A stretch of 7,551 bases of DNA from an uncultured Acetobacter sp. (lineage in GTDB: Bacteria; Pseudomonadota; Alphaproteobacteria; Acetobacterales; Acetobacteraceae): assembly GCA_937900755.1 (NCBI GenBank), contig CALCDN010000094.1, positions 1 through 7,551 of the forward strand. Direction: 5' to 3'. The notes under the pieces were generated by a model. It was given only the letters and a program-made list of their open reading frames with translations, did not search any database and was not told the origin of the DNA. Position 1 is the stretch's first letter. Every line of letters begins with the position of its first letter. Position numbers and translations under genes: made by a program. This document shows, piece after piece, positions 1 to 6,493 of this stretch.

Positions 1-891
1 CTTTTGTGCGTCCGCCTCGGTCTGCACGGCCGCGAGTTGCACCTGGTATTTACCCGCAGCCCCATGCGGGGCCGGGGTCGCCTTTTTGGCAGCCACCTTG
101 GGGGCGGGGGCGGCCTCTTCCTCCCCATCGGAGGCATCATCCGTGGGAATGGGCGCGTCCTTCAGGGGTTCGGGCGCTGTGGTCGTGGCATCGGGCGAGG
201 CCGCTCCCTGTTCGGGCAGGGTCGCTGACGGCACGGGTTTGAGGGCGCCGCCATCCGCCTGTGCCGCCGTGTCGGCCAGGGCAGGGTCGGGCGTAACAGG
301 TTCGGCCAGGGCGGGGTCAGATATGGCAGGTTCGGGCGTTGCGGGCTCTTCTGTCGTGGACTGGGCCGCACTCCCCGCAGCCGTGGCTGCCTTGCCCGCA
401 CCCGCCGGGGTGCCAGGGGCCGCATTGGCCGCCGGGGCCGGGGTTGCCTGGGCACCATACTGGGCAGCCAGCGCCGCAGGGTTGGGTTTTTCAGGCGCGG
501 GCACGGGGTGGCCCTGCACATTCGCGTCCGCCTCGGGCAGGGCCAGCGTGTCCAGTTGCATGCCACCCGGATCAACCGGCTTGGTGCGCATGGCAACAGG
601 GGGTGGCCCCAGAACGGGAATACCACTCTGGTGGTGCCCCAGCACCGCCCACCCGCCAATACCCAGCACCAGCAACCCACCCAGCCCGGCGGCGCCATAG
701 GCCAGGCGGCGGGTGCCGGATTCACTGCCCAAAAAGCTGGTGACCAGCTCCATCAGCCTGCTGTTCCCCGCAAGTTTGTTCCCTGTTGCGGGGCGGGGGG
801 CTGGCTTGTCGTCATAATCCATGCTCATGCGCTCACGCGCACGGCTGATCCGCTCTTCCACCGTGGAGTTGGGGCGATCATCCTCACTCAT
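1..891 (-). CDS. SPOR-domain inner-membrane protein (3' end beyond window)
   Basis: A partial gene: 297 codons run from an ATG at 891 without a stop to base 1. Residues 1-62 are hydrophilic and charged (cytoplasmic side). About 63-85 form one Gly/Leu/Val-rich membrane helix (LAYGAAGLGGLLVLGIGG...), so the rest should be periplasmic. Residues 86-275 are a long, low-complexity Ala/Pro/Glu linker. The last visible residues, GKYQVQLAAVQTEADAQK, match the start of a SPOR domain (first beta strand and helix), which binds glycan strands bare of stem peptides at division sites. This N-in, one-helix, linker, C-terminal SPOR layout is that of FtsN/DedD-like proteins. The start shares one base with the argS stop (TGATG), which implies translational coupling. 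A role in peptidoglycan or septation is inferred from the domain; the exact protein is not identified. The SPOR call rests on the first 18 or so residues only. Confidence 0.85.
   Translation of the reverse strand, partial: MSEDDRPNSTVEERISRARERMSMDYDDKPAPRPATGNKLAGNSRLMELVTSFLGSESGTRRLAYGAAGLGGLLVLGIGGWAVLGHHQSGIPVLGPPPVAMRTKPVDPGGMQLDTLALPEADANVQGHPVPAPEKPNPAALAAQYGAQATPAPAANAAPGTPAGAGKAATAAGSAAQSTTEEPATPEPAISDPALAEPVTPDPALADTAAQADGGALKPVPSATLPEQGAASPDATTTAPEPLKDAPIPTDDASDGEEEAAPAPKVAAKKATPAPHGAAGKYQVQLAAVQTEADAQK
271..330. repeat. Two-copy degenerate 30-base tandem repeat in the SPOR-protein linker
   Basis: Bases 271-300 and 301-330 align over 30 bases with 22 identical. Read on the minus strand they encode PAISDPALAE and PVTPDPALAD, two copies of a ten-residue unit in the periplasmic linker. 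The repeat is in frame, so copy changes would alter linker length without breaking the gene. A third, much weaker relative may follow at 331-360. Confidence 0.6.
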
Positions 892-2690
892 CAGCGCATT
901 TCCTCCACCGGGTCCACACCCATGACCGCAAGGCCGGAGCGGATAACGGTCGCCGTGGCCGCGACAAGGGCCAGACGCGCGCGCGTGGCCTCCACCGCGC
1001 CGGTTTGCAGGAACCTCAGAGACGCATCATCGCGCCCACGGTTCCACAGCGCATGAAAATCGCCCGCCAGTTCGGCCAGATAGAACGCAATGCGGTGCGG
1101 CTCACGCGCAAGGGCCGCGGCCTCCACCATGCGGGGCCATTCGGCCAGACGGCGCACCAGAGCCATTTCCGCGTCCGAGGTCAGGCTGTCCAGCGCAGCA
1201 CTGGCAAGGCCCGCGTTATCCACCGCGCCATATGCGCCCTCTTCCGCCGCACTGCGCAACACGGAGCGGCAGCGGGCATGGGCGTACTGCACATAAAACA
1301 CGGGGTTGTCGCGCTGCTGGGCCACGACCAGATCGAGGTCGAACTCCATCTGGGCGTCACTTTTGCGGGTGAGCATGGTAAAACGCACCGCGTCCCGCCC
1401 GACCTCGTCTATCAAATCACGCAAGGTCACAAACGTGCCCGCGCGCTTGGACATTTTAACCGGCTGGCCATCACGCAGAATATGCACGATCTGGCACAGC
1501 AGCACCTCCAGCGGCACGGCACCCCCCGTAAGCGCCTTTACGGCGGCCTTCATGCGCTTGACGTAACCGCCGTGATCAGCCCCCCACACATCGATCATGA
1601 CCTGCGCGCCACGGGCGACCTTGTCCATGTGGTAGCCAATGTCGTTGGCAAAATAGGTGTTCGTGCCATCGGACTTGCGCAGAGGCCGGTCCACGTCATC
1701 CCCAAAGCTGGTGGAGCGGAACAGGAGCTGCTCGCGCTCCTCCCAGTCATCTGGCAGTTTGCCTTTTGGGGGTTCCAGCACGCCATTATACAGCAGGTCG
1801 GCCTTGGCAAGCTGGTCTATGGCCGCATCGGTCACGCCGCGCGCCAGCACGTCCGCCTCGGACGAAAACACATCATGGTGCACGCCAAGGGCTGCGAGGT
1901 CTTCCTTGATCGCGCCCAGCATGTGGGTCACGGCAAAGCCGCGCACGGTTTGCAGCCATGTGGCGTCGGGGGCTGGCAGGGGGGTGCCGTCCACGCCCAC
2001 TTCGGCCAGCTTGTTGCCGAATTCGGCAGCCAGCGCCTCGCCCACGGGAATAAGGTAGTCACCCTGATATTGCAGGCCACCGGGGGCAAGGGCGGAAAAA
2101 TCGTCCTGCGCCATGGTGGTGCCCAGCACCTGCAGGTAACGCCAGTAAGCCGCCCATGCCAGCGCCTTGACCTGATTACCCGCATCATTGATGTAGAATT
2201 CCTTGGTGACGTCAAACCCGGCCTTGGCCATGAGGTTGGCCAGGGCATCGCCCACCACCGCACCCCGGCAATGGCCGACATGCATGGGGCCTGTGGGGTT
2301 GGCGGACACATATTCCACATTCACCCGCACGCCACGGCCCGCCTGCGACTGGCCATACGCCTCGCCCACACCCAGCACCACGGGCAGCACGGCGCGCAAC
2401 ACACCGGGCTGGAGGGTTATGTTGACAAAACCCGGCCCCGCGGCCGCCACGGCGGCAATGCCCTCCACCTTCTGCAAGGCCGCCACAAGGTCTGCCGCAA
2501 TGTCGGCCGGTTTGCGGCGCGCGGCCTTGGCCAGCAGCAGGGCGGCGTTTGTGGCCATGTCCCCATGAGCGGGGTCGCGCGTGGGGGTCAGTTCCACACG
2601 GGCCAGCGTTTCCTCCGCCACGTCGGGCAACAGTTCCCGCACAACGGCCAGAACATGATGACGGTAACGCTGGAAAACACACTCGGACAT
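891..2690 (-). CDS. argS: Arginine--tRNA ligase
   Basis: A class I aminoacyl-tRNA synthetase of 599 residues that charges tRNA-Arg with arginine using ATP in the cytoplasm. The N-terminal Add-1 type domain (about 1-110) includes HGDMATNAA at 42-50. The catalytic Rossmann fold carries the HIGH-type signature in NPTGPMHVGH (HVGH, 137-140), the conserved WGADHGGY (369-376) and the KMSKS-type loop KMSKR (412-416). The C-terminal part (about 468-599) is the all-helical DALR anticodon-binding domain, opening with YVQYAHARCRSV. Length is normal for the family. I chose the ATG at 2690; the frame stays open to a TTG at 2741, but that would overlap dgt and add 17 unconserved residues. The Shine-Dalgarno is weak (GGGG/GAG upstream). 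It sits 40 bases after dgt and overlaps the SPOR gene by one base, so the three genes are probably cotranscribed. Confidence 0.96.
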   Translation of the reverse strand: MSECVFQRYRHHVLAVVRELLPDVAEETLARVELTPTRDPAHGDMATNAALLLAKAARRKPADIAADLVAALQKVEGIAAVAAAGPGFVNITLQPGVLRAVLPVVLGVGEAYGQSQAGRGVRVNVEYVSANPTGPMHVGHCRGAVVGDALANLMAKAGFDVTKEFYINDAGNQVKALAWAAYWRYLQVLGTTMAQDDFSALAPGGLQYQGDYLIPVGEALAAEFGNKLAEVGVDGTPLPAPDATWLQTVRGFAVTHMLGAIKEDLAALGVHHDVFSSEADVLARGVTDAAIDQLAKADLLYNGVLEPPKGKLPDDWEEREQLLFRSTSFGDDVDRPLRKSDGTNTYFANDIGYHMDKVARGAQVMIDVWGADHGGYVKRMKAAVKALTGGAVPLEVLLCQIVHILRDGQPVKMSKRAGTFVTLRDLIDEVGRDAVRFTMLTRKSDAQMEFDLDLVVAQQRDNPVFYVQYAHARCRSVLRSAAEEGAYGAVDNAGLASAALDSLTSDAEMALVRRLAEWPRMVEAAALAREPHRIAFYLAELAGDFHALWNRGRDDASLRFLQTGAVEATRARLALVAATATVIRSGLAVMGVDPVEEMR

Positions 2691-2730
2691 GGACCACTCA
2701 ACCCCGTAATTGGTGCAGCAAACGCGTTTA

Positions 2731-3921
2731 TCAGCCTGCAACGGACAGGTCCGTCAACCGCCTATGTTCTTCCATGGCGTAGCGATCGGTCATGGAAGCC
2801 ACGTAATCCGCCACGGTGCGGTGTACGGCCCCCTCCTCTTTCCCCCCTGCGCGCTGTTGCCATTCGGCTGGCAGCAGCCCCGGCGACTCCGTAAGGGTGG
2901 TGAACAGTTCCCCCGTTACGCGGCGGGCCTTGTGGGTCATGCGGTTGACCCGCCAGTGCCTGTACAGCCGGGCAAACAGGAATTTGCGAATCCCCTTGTT
3001 GGCCTCCTCCATGGCCGGGCCAAAGGCCACGACCGGGGCGTTGGCCGCACGAATATCCTCCACGCTGCGCGGGGCCAGGTCCGCCAGCCGCGCGCGCGTG
3101 CAGACCAGCACATCACTCACCAGCGCATGAATGACGCGGCGCACCATTTCGTGCCGGATGCGCTGGTTTGTGCGGGTGTCCGATACGGGCAGGTCCGCCG
3201 CCAGTGCCCGGGCCTCGGCCAGGGCCTGCCCCACAAGGGGCACATCCACCAGATCATCCAGTGTGAGCAGGCCGGACTTTACCCCATCGTCCAGGTCATG
3301 CCCGTGGTAGGCAATATCGTCTGCCAAGGCCGCCACCTGCGCCTCGGCCGAGGCATAGCCGCCAAGGTCCAGCGGGAACAGGGCATCCACCTCCGCCAGA
3401 CGGGCCGATGGCCTGCGTACGGGGCCGTTGTGCTTGGCCAGCCCTTCCAGTGTTTCCCATGTCAGGTTCAGCCCATCAAACGCAAGGTAGCGCCGCTCCA
3501 GCAGCATGACCTGCCGCAGCGCCTGCGCGTTGTGGTCAAACCCGCCATATGCCTGCATGTGCCTGGCAAGCGCGTCCTCCCCCGCATGGCCGAAAGGGGT
3601 GTGCCCCAGGTCGTGCGCCAGGGCCACGGCCTCGGTCAGGTCCTCGTCCAACCGCAGGTAGCGCGCCATGGAGCGGGCCACCTGCGCGACTTCGAGCGAA
3701 TGGGTCAGCCGGGTGCGGAAAAAATCGCCCTCGTGGTTGATGAACACCTGCGTTTTATACTGCAACCGCCTGAAACCGGAGGAATGGACCACCCGGTCCC
3801 TGTCGCGCTGCCAGGGCGAGCGGGTCAGGGATTCCGGCTCCGCATGCAGCCGCCTGGCCCGGCCCTCGGCGGGCTGCACGGCATAGGGCATCAGCTCATC
3901 GCGTTGTGTGGCTTGCAGCAT
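2731..3921 (-). CDS. dgt: Deoxyguanosinetriphosphate triphosphohydrolase-like protein (HD domain)
   Basis: A 396-residue HD-superfamily phosphohydrolase. The family cleaves dNTPs, classically dGTP, to a deoxynucleoside and tripolyphosphate, and so affects dNTP pools and replication fidelity. The signature is complete: the family motif SSGFRRLQYKTQVF at 47-60, RTRLTHS with the first metal histidine H74, AHDLGHTPFGH with H103-D104 plus H107 and H112, and ALADDIAYHGHDLDDG with D202 as the likely last metal ligand. The C-terminal ADYVASMTDRYA (371-382) is also typical. At about 396 residues it matches the shorter, alphaproteobacterial type rather than E. coli Dgt (505). Substrate preference of this subgroup is not certain. 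The start is the ATG at 3921, because AGAGG lies 6 bases upstream; a GTG at 3960 would only add 13 unconserved residues. It is divergent from erpA and leads the dgt-argS-SPOR run. Confidence 0.94.
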   Translation of the reverse strand: MLQATQRDELMPYAVQPAEGRARRLHAEPESLTRSPWQRDRDRVVHSSGFRRLQYKTQVFINHEGDFFRTRLTHSLEVAQVARSMARYLRLDEDLTEAVALAHDLGHTPFGHAGEDALARHMQAYGGFDHNAQALRQVMLLERRYLAFDGLNLTWETLEGLAKHNGPVRRPSARLAEVDALFPLDLGGYASAEAQVAALADDIAYHGHDLDDGVKSGLLTLDDLVDVPLVGQALAEARALAADLPVSDTRTNQRIRHEMVRRVIHALVSDVLVCTRARLADLAPRSVEDIRAANAPVVAFGPAMEEANKGIRKFLFARLYRHWRVNRMTHKARRVTGELFTTLTESPGLLPAEWQQRAGGKEEGAVHRTVADYVASMTDRYAMEEHRRLTDLSVAG

Positions 3922-3927
3922 TACGCA

Positions 3928-3932
3928 CCTCT
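3928..3932 (-). promoter_or_regulatory. Ribosome binding site of dgt
   Basis: AGAGG on the minus strand, 6 bases before the ATG at 3921. It decides between that ATG and the upstream GTG at 3960, which has no such site. Confidence 0.7.
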
Positions 3933-4057
3933 TTGCTTGTCCGGGTGGCACAATGCCCACGGACCATGCCCCCCAATCCTAGGCTATTGGAGGAAAGTTG
4001 ACCATTGGAAGCGTCTTGCCCCTTCAAACCGGCACGCGGGCGGATTATCTATGGAGG

Positions 4058-4429
4058 ATGACACAGCCAGCCCCCACCTTTTCCGTCTCCGATTCCGCGG
4101 CCAGCCGCATTGCCAGCGTGGTCGCCAAAAAACAGGCCACCGCCCCCACCGCGCAGGAGGCCCCGGTTGCCCTGCGCGTGGCGGTGGAGGCGGGGGGGTG
4201 CAACGGGTTCCAGTACCAGTTCATCCTCACGCCCCCGGACGGGCTTGCCGCCGATGACGTGCGCATAGAAAAAAACGGTGCACTGGTGGTGGTGGACCCC
4301 GCAAGCCTTGACCTGCTGGGGGGGGCGGAACTGCAATTCGAGGACAAGCTGATGGGGGCGCATTTTGCCATTGCAAACCCCAACGCGGCCTCCTCGTGCG
4401 GGTGCGGCACAAGCTTTTCCCTCGCATGA
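4058..4429 (+). CDS. erpA: A-type iron-sulfur cluster carrier (ErpA/IscA/HesB family)
   Basis: A 123-residue A-type carrier that accepts Fe-S clusters from the assembly scaffold and inserts them into apo-enzymes in the cytoplasm. All three cluster-binding cysteines are present in family spacing: C48 in AGGCNGFQY, and C114 and C116 in SSCGCGTSF near the C-terminus. The N-terminal FSVSDSAASRI and the central DPASLDLLGGAELQFED segments fit the fold. ErpA, IscA and SufA are hard to separate by sequence; ErpA is preferred because this stand-alone context lacks other isc/suf genes. The start is uncertain: the ATG at 4058 fits family length, but GGAGG (4053-4057) abuts it with no spacer. An in-frame TTG at 3998 preceded by GGAGGAAAG would add 20 residues with no family look. 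Its stop overlaps the xthA start (ATGA). The 136-base gap to dgt should hold both promoters, but I see no convincing -35/-10 pair. Confidence 0.9.
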   Translation: MTQPAPTFSVSDSAASRIASVVAKKQATAPTAQEAPVALRVAVEAGGCNGFQYQFILTPPDGLAADDVRIEKNGALVVVDPASLDLLGGAELQFEDKLMGAHFAIANPNAASSCGCGTSFSLA

Positions 4430-5190
4430 AAATCGCGACATGGAACATCAACTCAGTTCGCCTGCGCCAGAACTTGGTGCTGGACTGGCTGGCCCGCGAA
4501 CAGCCCGATGTGCTGATGTTGCAGGAAATCAAGTGCGAGACGCCCCTGTTCCCCACGGAGGTTTTTGCACAGGCGGGCTATGGCAGCGCGGTTGTGGGGC
4601 AGAAATCCTATAACGGGGTGGCCACACTGGTGCGCGGGGATTTTGCTGTCACGACCGAGCACCTGCCCGGCTTTACCGACCCCGCCGCACGCTATGTGGA
4701 GGTACGCACCCAGGGGCTGGTGCTGGGCAACCTGTACCTGCCCAACGGCAATTCCGGCGCGGAGCAGGGCTATGCCACCAAGCTGGAGTTTCTCGCCGCC
4801 CTGACCACCCGCGCGCAGGGTTTTTTGCGGCAGGATACGGATTTTGTGCTGGCCGGGGACTACAACATCTGCCCAACACCCGAGGACTGCGCCCCCGGCG
4901 CCCTTGGCCCGGACGACGCCCTTGTGCGCCCCCAGAGCCGGGCCGCGTGGCAGCGCTTGTGCTGGCTGGGCCTGACCGACGCCCTGCGCGCCCTGCACCC
5001 CAGGGGTGCCGCCTACACGTTCTGGGACTACCAGGCCGGGGCATGGCCGCGTGATAGCGGGTTACGGATCGACCATATGCTCCTCTCCCCCCGTGTGGCC
5101 GAGCGCTTGCAAACGACACGCCCCGACCGGGACGAACGCGGCATGGAGCGCCCGTCCGACCATGTGCCGCTCATTGTCACACTGGATTAA
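4426..5190 (+). CDS. xthA: Exodeoxyribonuclease III (AP endonuclease, ExoIII family)
   Basis: A 254-residue member of the endonuclease/exonuclease/phosphatase superfamily, ExoIII branch, acting in base-excision repair at abasic sites and as a 3'-5' exonuclease and 3' phosphatase. The active site is intact: N7 in KIATWNINSVR, the metal-binding E34 in MLQEIK, Y104 in GNLYLPNG, D145 and N147 in AGDYNICP, and the final D245-H246 in RPSDHVPL. YNGVA (62-66) and FWDYQAGAW followed by LRIDHMLLSP (213-222) are further family marks. Length is close to E. coli XthA (268). The start is the ATG at 4426 in the ATGA overlap with erpA; a GTG at 4396 is possible but would lengthen the overlap. There is no Shine-Dalgarno before 4426, so translation probably depends on termination of erpA. 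Which activity dominates in vivo cannot be read from sequence. Confidence 0.95.
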   Translation: MKIATWNINSVRLRQNLVLDWLAREQPDVLMLQEIKCETPLFPTEVFAQAGYGSAVVGQKSYNGVATLVRGDFAVTTEHLPGFTDPAARYVEVRTQGLVLGNLYLPNGNSGAEQGYATKLEFLAALTTRAQGFLRQDTDFVLAGDYNICPTPEDCAPGALGPDDALVRPQSRAAWQRLCWLGLTDALRALHPRGAAYTFWDYQAGAWPRDSGLRIDHMLLSPRVAERLQTTRPDRDERGMERPSDHVPLIVTLD

Positions 5191-5414
5191 GCACGCCCCG
5201 ACCCATGTGTTCCAGAATGAAACACTCTGGCCAGTTGAGCATGAGTCCTGGCATCACACTGCCGTGAATAGGGCTGTCCCCCGCCCCTGGATGGGCATAA
5301 ACCCTTGCACGTTTATTATTTTTCACCACACTAAAAGGCGCTCTGACGCACCGCACATATGCGATGTGTGGCTGCGTTTTGTGCACACCACACCCAATGC
5401 CAAGGAGAGACATC
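5191..5414 (+). promoter_or_regulatory. pqq operon upstream/leader region, no gene seen
   Basis: 224 bases between the xthA stop and pqqA. No ORF or RNA gene is convincing here. The composition shifts to an AT-rich patch at about 5311-5323, unlike the GC-rich surroundings, as expected near a promoter. TTGCAC (5305-5310) and TATTAT (5314-5319) resemble -35 and -10 elements but are not correctly spaced as a pair, so no promoter is assigned. Short inverted repeats lie further down: CACAT/ATGTG (5354-5358, 5364-5368) and GTGTGG/CCACAC (5366-5371, 5388-5393). They could be operator half-sites or leader structure. I see no clear intrinsic terminator after xthA, so some read-through into pqq is possible. 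Confidence 0.45.
5402..5407 (+). promoter_or_regulatory. Strong ribosome binding site of pqqA
   Basis: AAGGAG, 7 bases before the ATG at 5415. It is the best Shine-Dalgarno in the window, consistent with high expression of the precursor peptide, and it supports the short pqqA frame as a real gene. Confidence 0.8.
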
Positions 5415-5495
5415 ATGGCCTGGACCGCACCAAAAGTGACGGAAATTCCGTTGGGCGCAGAAATCAACAGCTATGTCTGCGGTCAAAAAAAGTAA
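5415..5495 (+). CDS. pqqA: PQQ precursor peptide PqqA
   Basis: A 26-codon gene, easily missed because of its size. The peptide starts MAWTAPKVTEIPLGAEINSY and ends VCGQKK. It is the ribosomally made substrate of PQQ synthesis: PqqE links the glutamate and tyrosine side chains, and the two residues are later excised and become the cofactor. Both are at the canonical positions, E16 and Y20, in the family pattern E-x3-Y, with the typical N-terminal W-x2-P and the GAEINSYVC core. Length (22-29 residues in the family), strong RBS and position directly before pqqB all agree. It is followed by a terminator-like hairpin, so it probably has its own short abundant transcript besides the operon message. 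The last codons form the run A AAA AAG followed by the TAA stop, which is a potential slippery site. Confidence 0.96.
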   Translation: MAWTAPKVTEIPLGAEINSYVCGQKK

Positions 5496-5515
5496 GGGGG
5501 GACTCTCCCTCCCTC

Positions 5516-5565
5516 AGCCGTCAGGCGGGTTGGGCCTAACCGGCCTGCCCCCTGACGGCTTTTTT
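5516..5565 (+). terminator. Intrinsic terminator/attenuator between pqqA and pqqB
   Basis: A perfect 10-base inverted repeat (AGCCGTCAGG at 5516-5525, CCTGACGGCT at 5551-5560) can extend inward by pairing GGG with CCC past one C-C mismatch. A small GGTT/AACC helix may sit in the loop. Six T residues follow (5560-5565). The T-run is on one side only, so it works for rightward transcription. Since pqqB-E have no other obvious promoter, it is probably a partial terminator that gives pqqA more transcript than the enzymes. That role is inferred. Confidence 0.85.
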
Positions 5566-5581
5566 GTTTGGAAAGCACCTT

Positions 5582-6493
5582 ATGCTCGATATTGTTGTCC
5601 TTGGCGCGGCCGCTGGTGGCGGTTTTCCCCAATGGAACTCCAATGCTTCCGCCTGCCGCCGTGCCCGCGCGGGCGACCCCGCGGCCCCTGCACGCACACA
5701 GGCTTCCATCGCCGTCAGCGGGGATGGCGCGTCATGGTACGTGCTCAATGCCTCCCCCGACCTGCGGACCCAGATCAACCAGACCCCGGACCTGCACCCG
5801 CGCACGGGCCTGCGCTCCACCCCCATAGCCGGGGTTGTGCTGACCAGTGGCGAAATTGACGCCATTACCGGCCTGCTGACCCTGCGTGAGCGCCAGGCAT
5901 TTGACCTGTACGCAACGCAGCCGGTGCTGGACCAGCTGGACGCCAACCCCATTTTTACAGCGCTCGACCGTACCCTGGTGCCACGCCTGCCCATGGCGCT
6001 GGACCGCCCGATTGCCCTTGACCCGCCGGGCTTTTGCATCACCCCGTTTTCGGTTCCGGGCAAGGTGCCCCTCTACGCCGAAAAGGCGGAAAACCCGGCC
6101 CAGATCATGAACAATGGCGAAACCATAGGGCTGGACATAACCGATGGCACATCCCGCGCGCTGTTCATTCCCGGCTGCGCGATGATGACGGACACCCTGC
6201 GCGCCCGCATACGCGGGACGGACGCGGTGTTCTTTGACGGCACCCTATGGACCGATGACGAAATGGTGCGCGCAGGGCTTGGCAGCAAAACCGGCCACCG
6301 CATGGGCCATATATCCTTGGCGGACCAGCCCGATGGCACGTTTGCCGCCTTTGCGGACCTTGATGTGACACACAAGGTCCTCATCCACATCAACAACTCC
6401 AACCCGGTCCTGCTGGCCGACAGCCCCGAACGCCAGCAGGCCGAGGCCGCAGGCTGGGACGTGGCCTTTGACGGCATGAAGGTAAGACTATGA
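5582..6493 (+). CDS. pqqB: PQQ biosynthesis protein PqqB
   Basis: A 303-residue protein of the metallo-beta-lactamase fold, the usual length for PqqB. PqqB is thought to hydroxylate the tyrosine-derived moiety of the cross-linked Glu-Tyr intermediate before PqqC acts. Family marks are the opening VVLGAAAGGGFPQWNSN (5-21), VLNASPDLR (54-62), VVLTSGEIDAITGLLTLRER (85-104), FFDGTLWTDDEM (217-228), GHRMGH (238-243) and HINNSNP (269-275). Two points differ from the best-studied PqqB: the N-terminal Cys cluster is reduced to C25 only (WNSNASAC), and the position usually held by His after Asp in the degenerate metal motif is Ala94. The start is the ATG at 5582, with GGAAAG (5570-5575) 6 bases upstream; the frame is open to a TTG inside the terminator T-run, which is implausible. 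It overlaps pqqC by ATGA. Confidence 0.96.
   Translation: MLDIVVLGAAAGGGFPQWNSNASACRRARAGDPAAPARTQASIAVSGDGASWYVLNASPDLRTQINQTPDLHPRTGLRSTPIAGVVLTSGEIDAITGLLTLRERQAFDLYATQPVLDQLDANPIFTALDRTLVPRLPMALDRPIALDPPGFCITPFSVPGKVPLYAEKAENPAQIMNNGETIGLDITDGTSRALFIPGCAMMTDTLRARIRGTDAVFFDGTLWTDDEMVRAGLGSKTGHRMGHISLADQPDGTFAAFADLDVTHKVLIHINNSNPVLLADSPERQQAEAAGWDVAFDGMKVRL

Noticed and set aside
162..725. 187-codon minus-strand frame inside the SPOR gene
   Set aside because: It is Arg/Pro-rich out-of-frame translation of the SPOR linker. The coupled frame from 891 has a membrane helix and a SPOR start.
1005..2894. 629-codon open frame on the plus strand opposite argS
   Set aside because: It is a shadow of argS in a GC-rich genome where stop codons are rare in off frames. 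The product is His/Gly/Gln-rich with no recognisable fold, while the minus frame carries HVGH and KMSKR.
3998..4003. TTGACC as a -35 box for erpA
   Set aside because: No TATAAT-like hexamer lies 16-18 bases downstream, and it coincides with a candidate TTG start codon.
2710..4257. 515-codon plus-strand open frame opposite dgt, running into erpA
   Set aside because: It crosses two real genes and the divergent promoter gap and has low-complexity composition. The minus frame has the intact HD motifs.
5227..5234. CTGGCCAG palindrome after xthA as a terminator
   Set aside because: Eight bases with no loop and no T-run; not an intrinsic terminator.
5249..5263. Sigma-54-like TGGCAT...TGCC in the pqqA upstream region
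   Set aside because: GG and GC are separated by 9 bases instead of the required 10, and the -12 element is incomplete.
5006..5539. 177-codon plus-strand frame spanning the end of xthA, the leader and pqqA
   Set aside because: It starts inside xthA in another frame and has no family look. Its tail is relevant only as the -1 frame after the pqqA slippery site.
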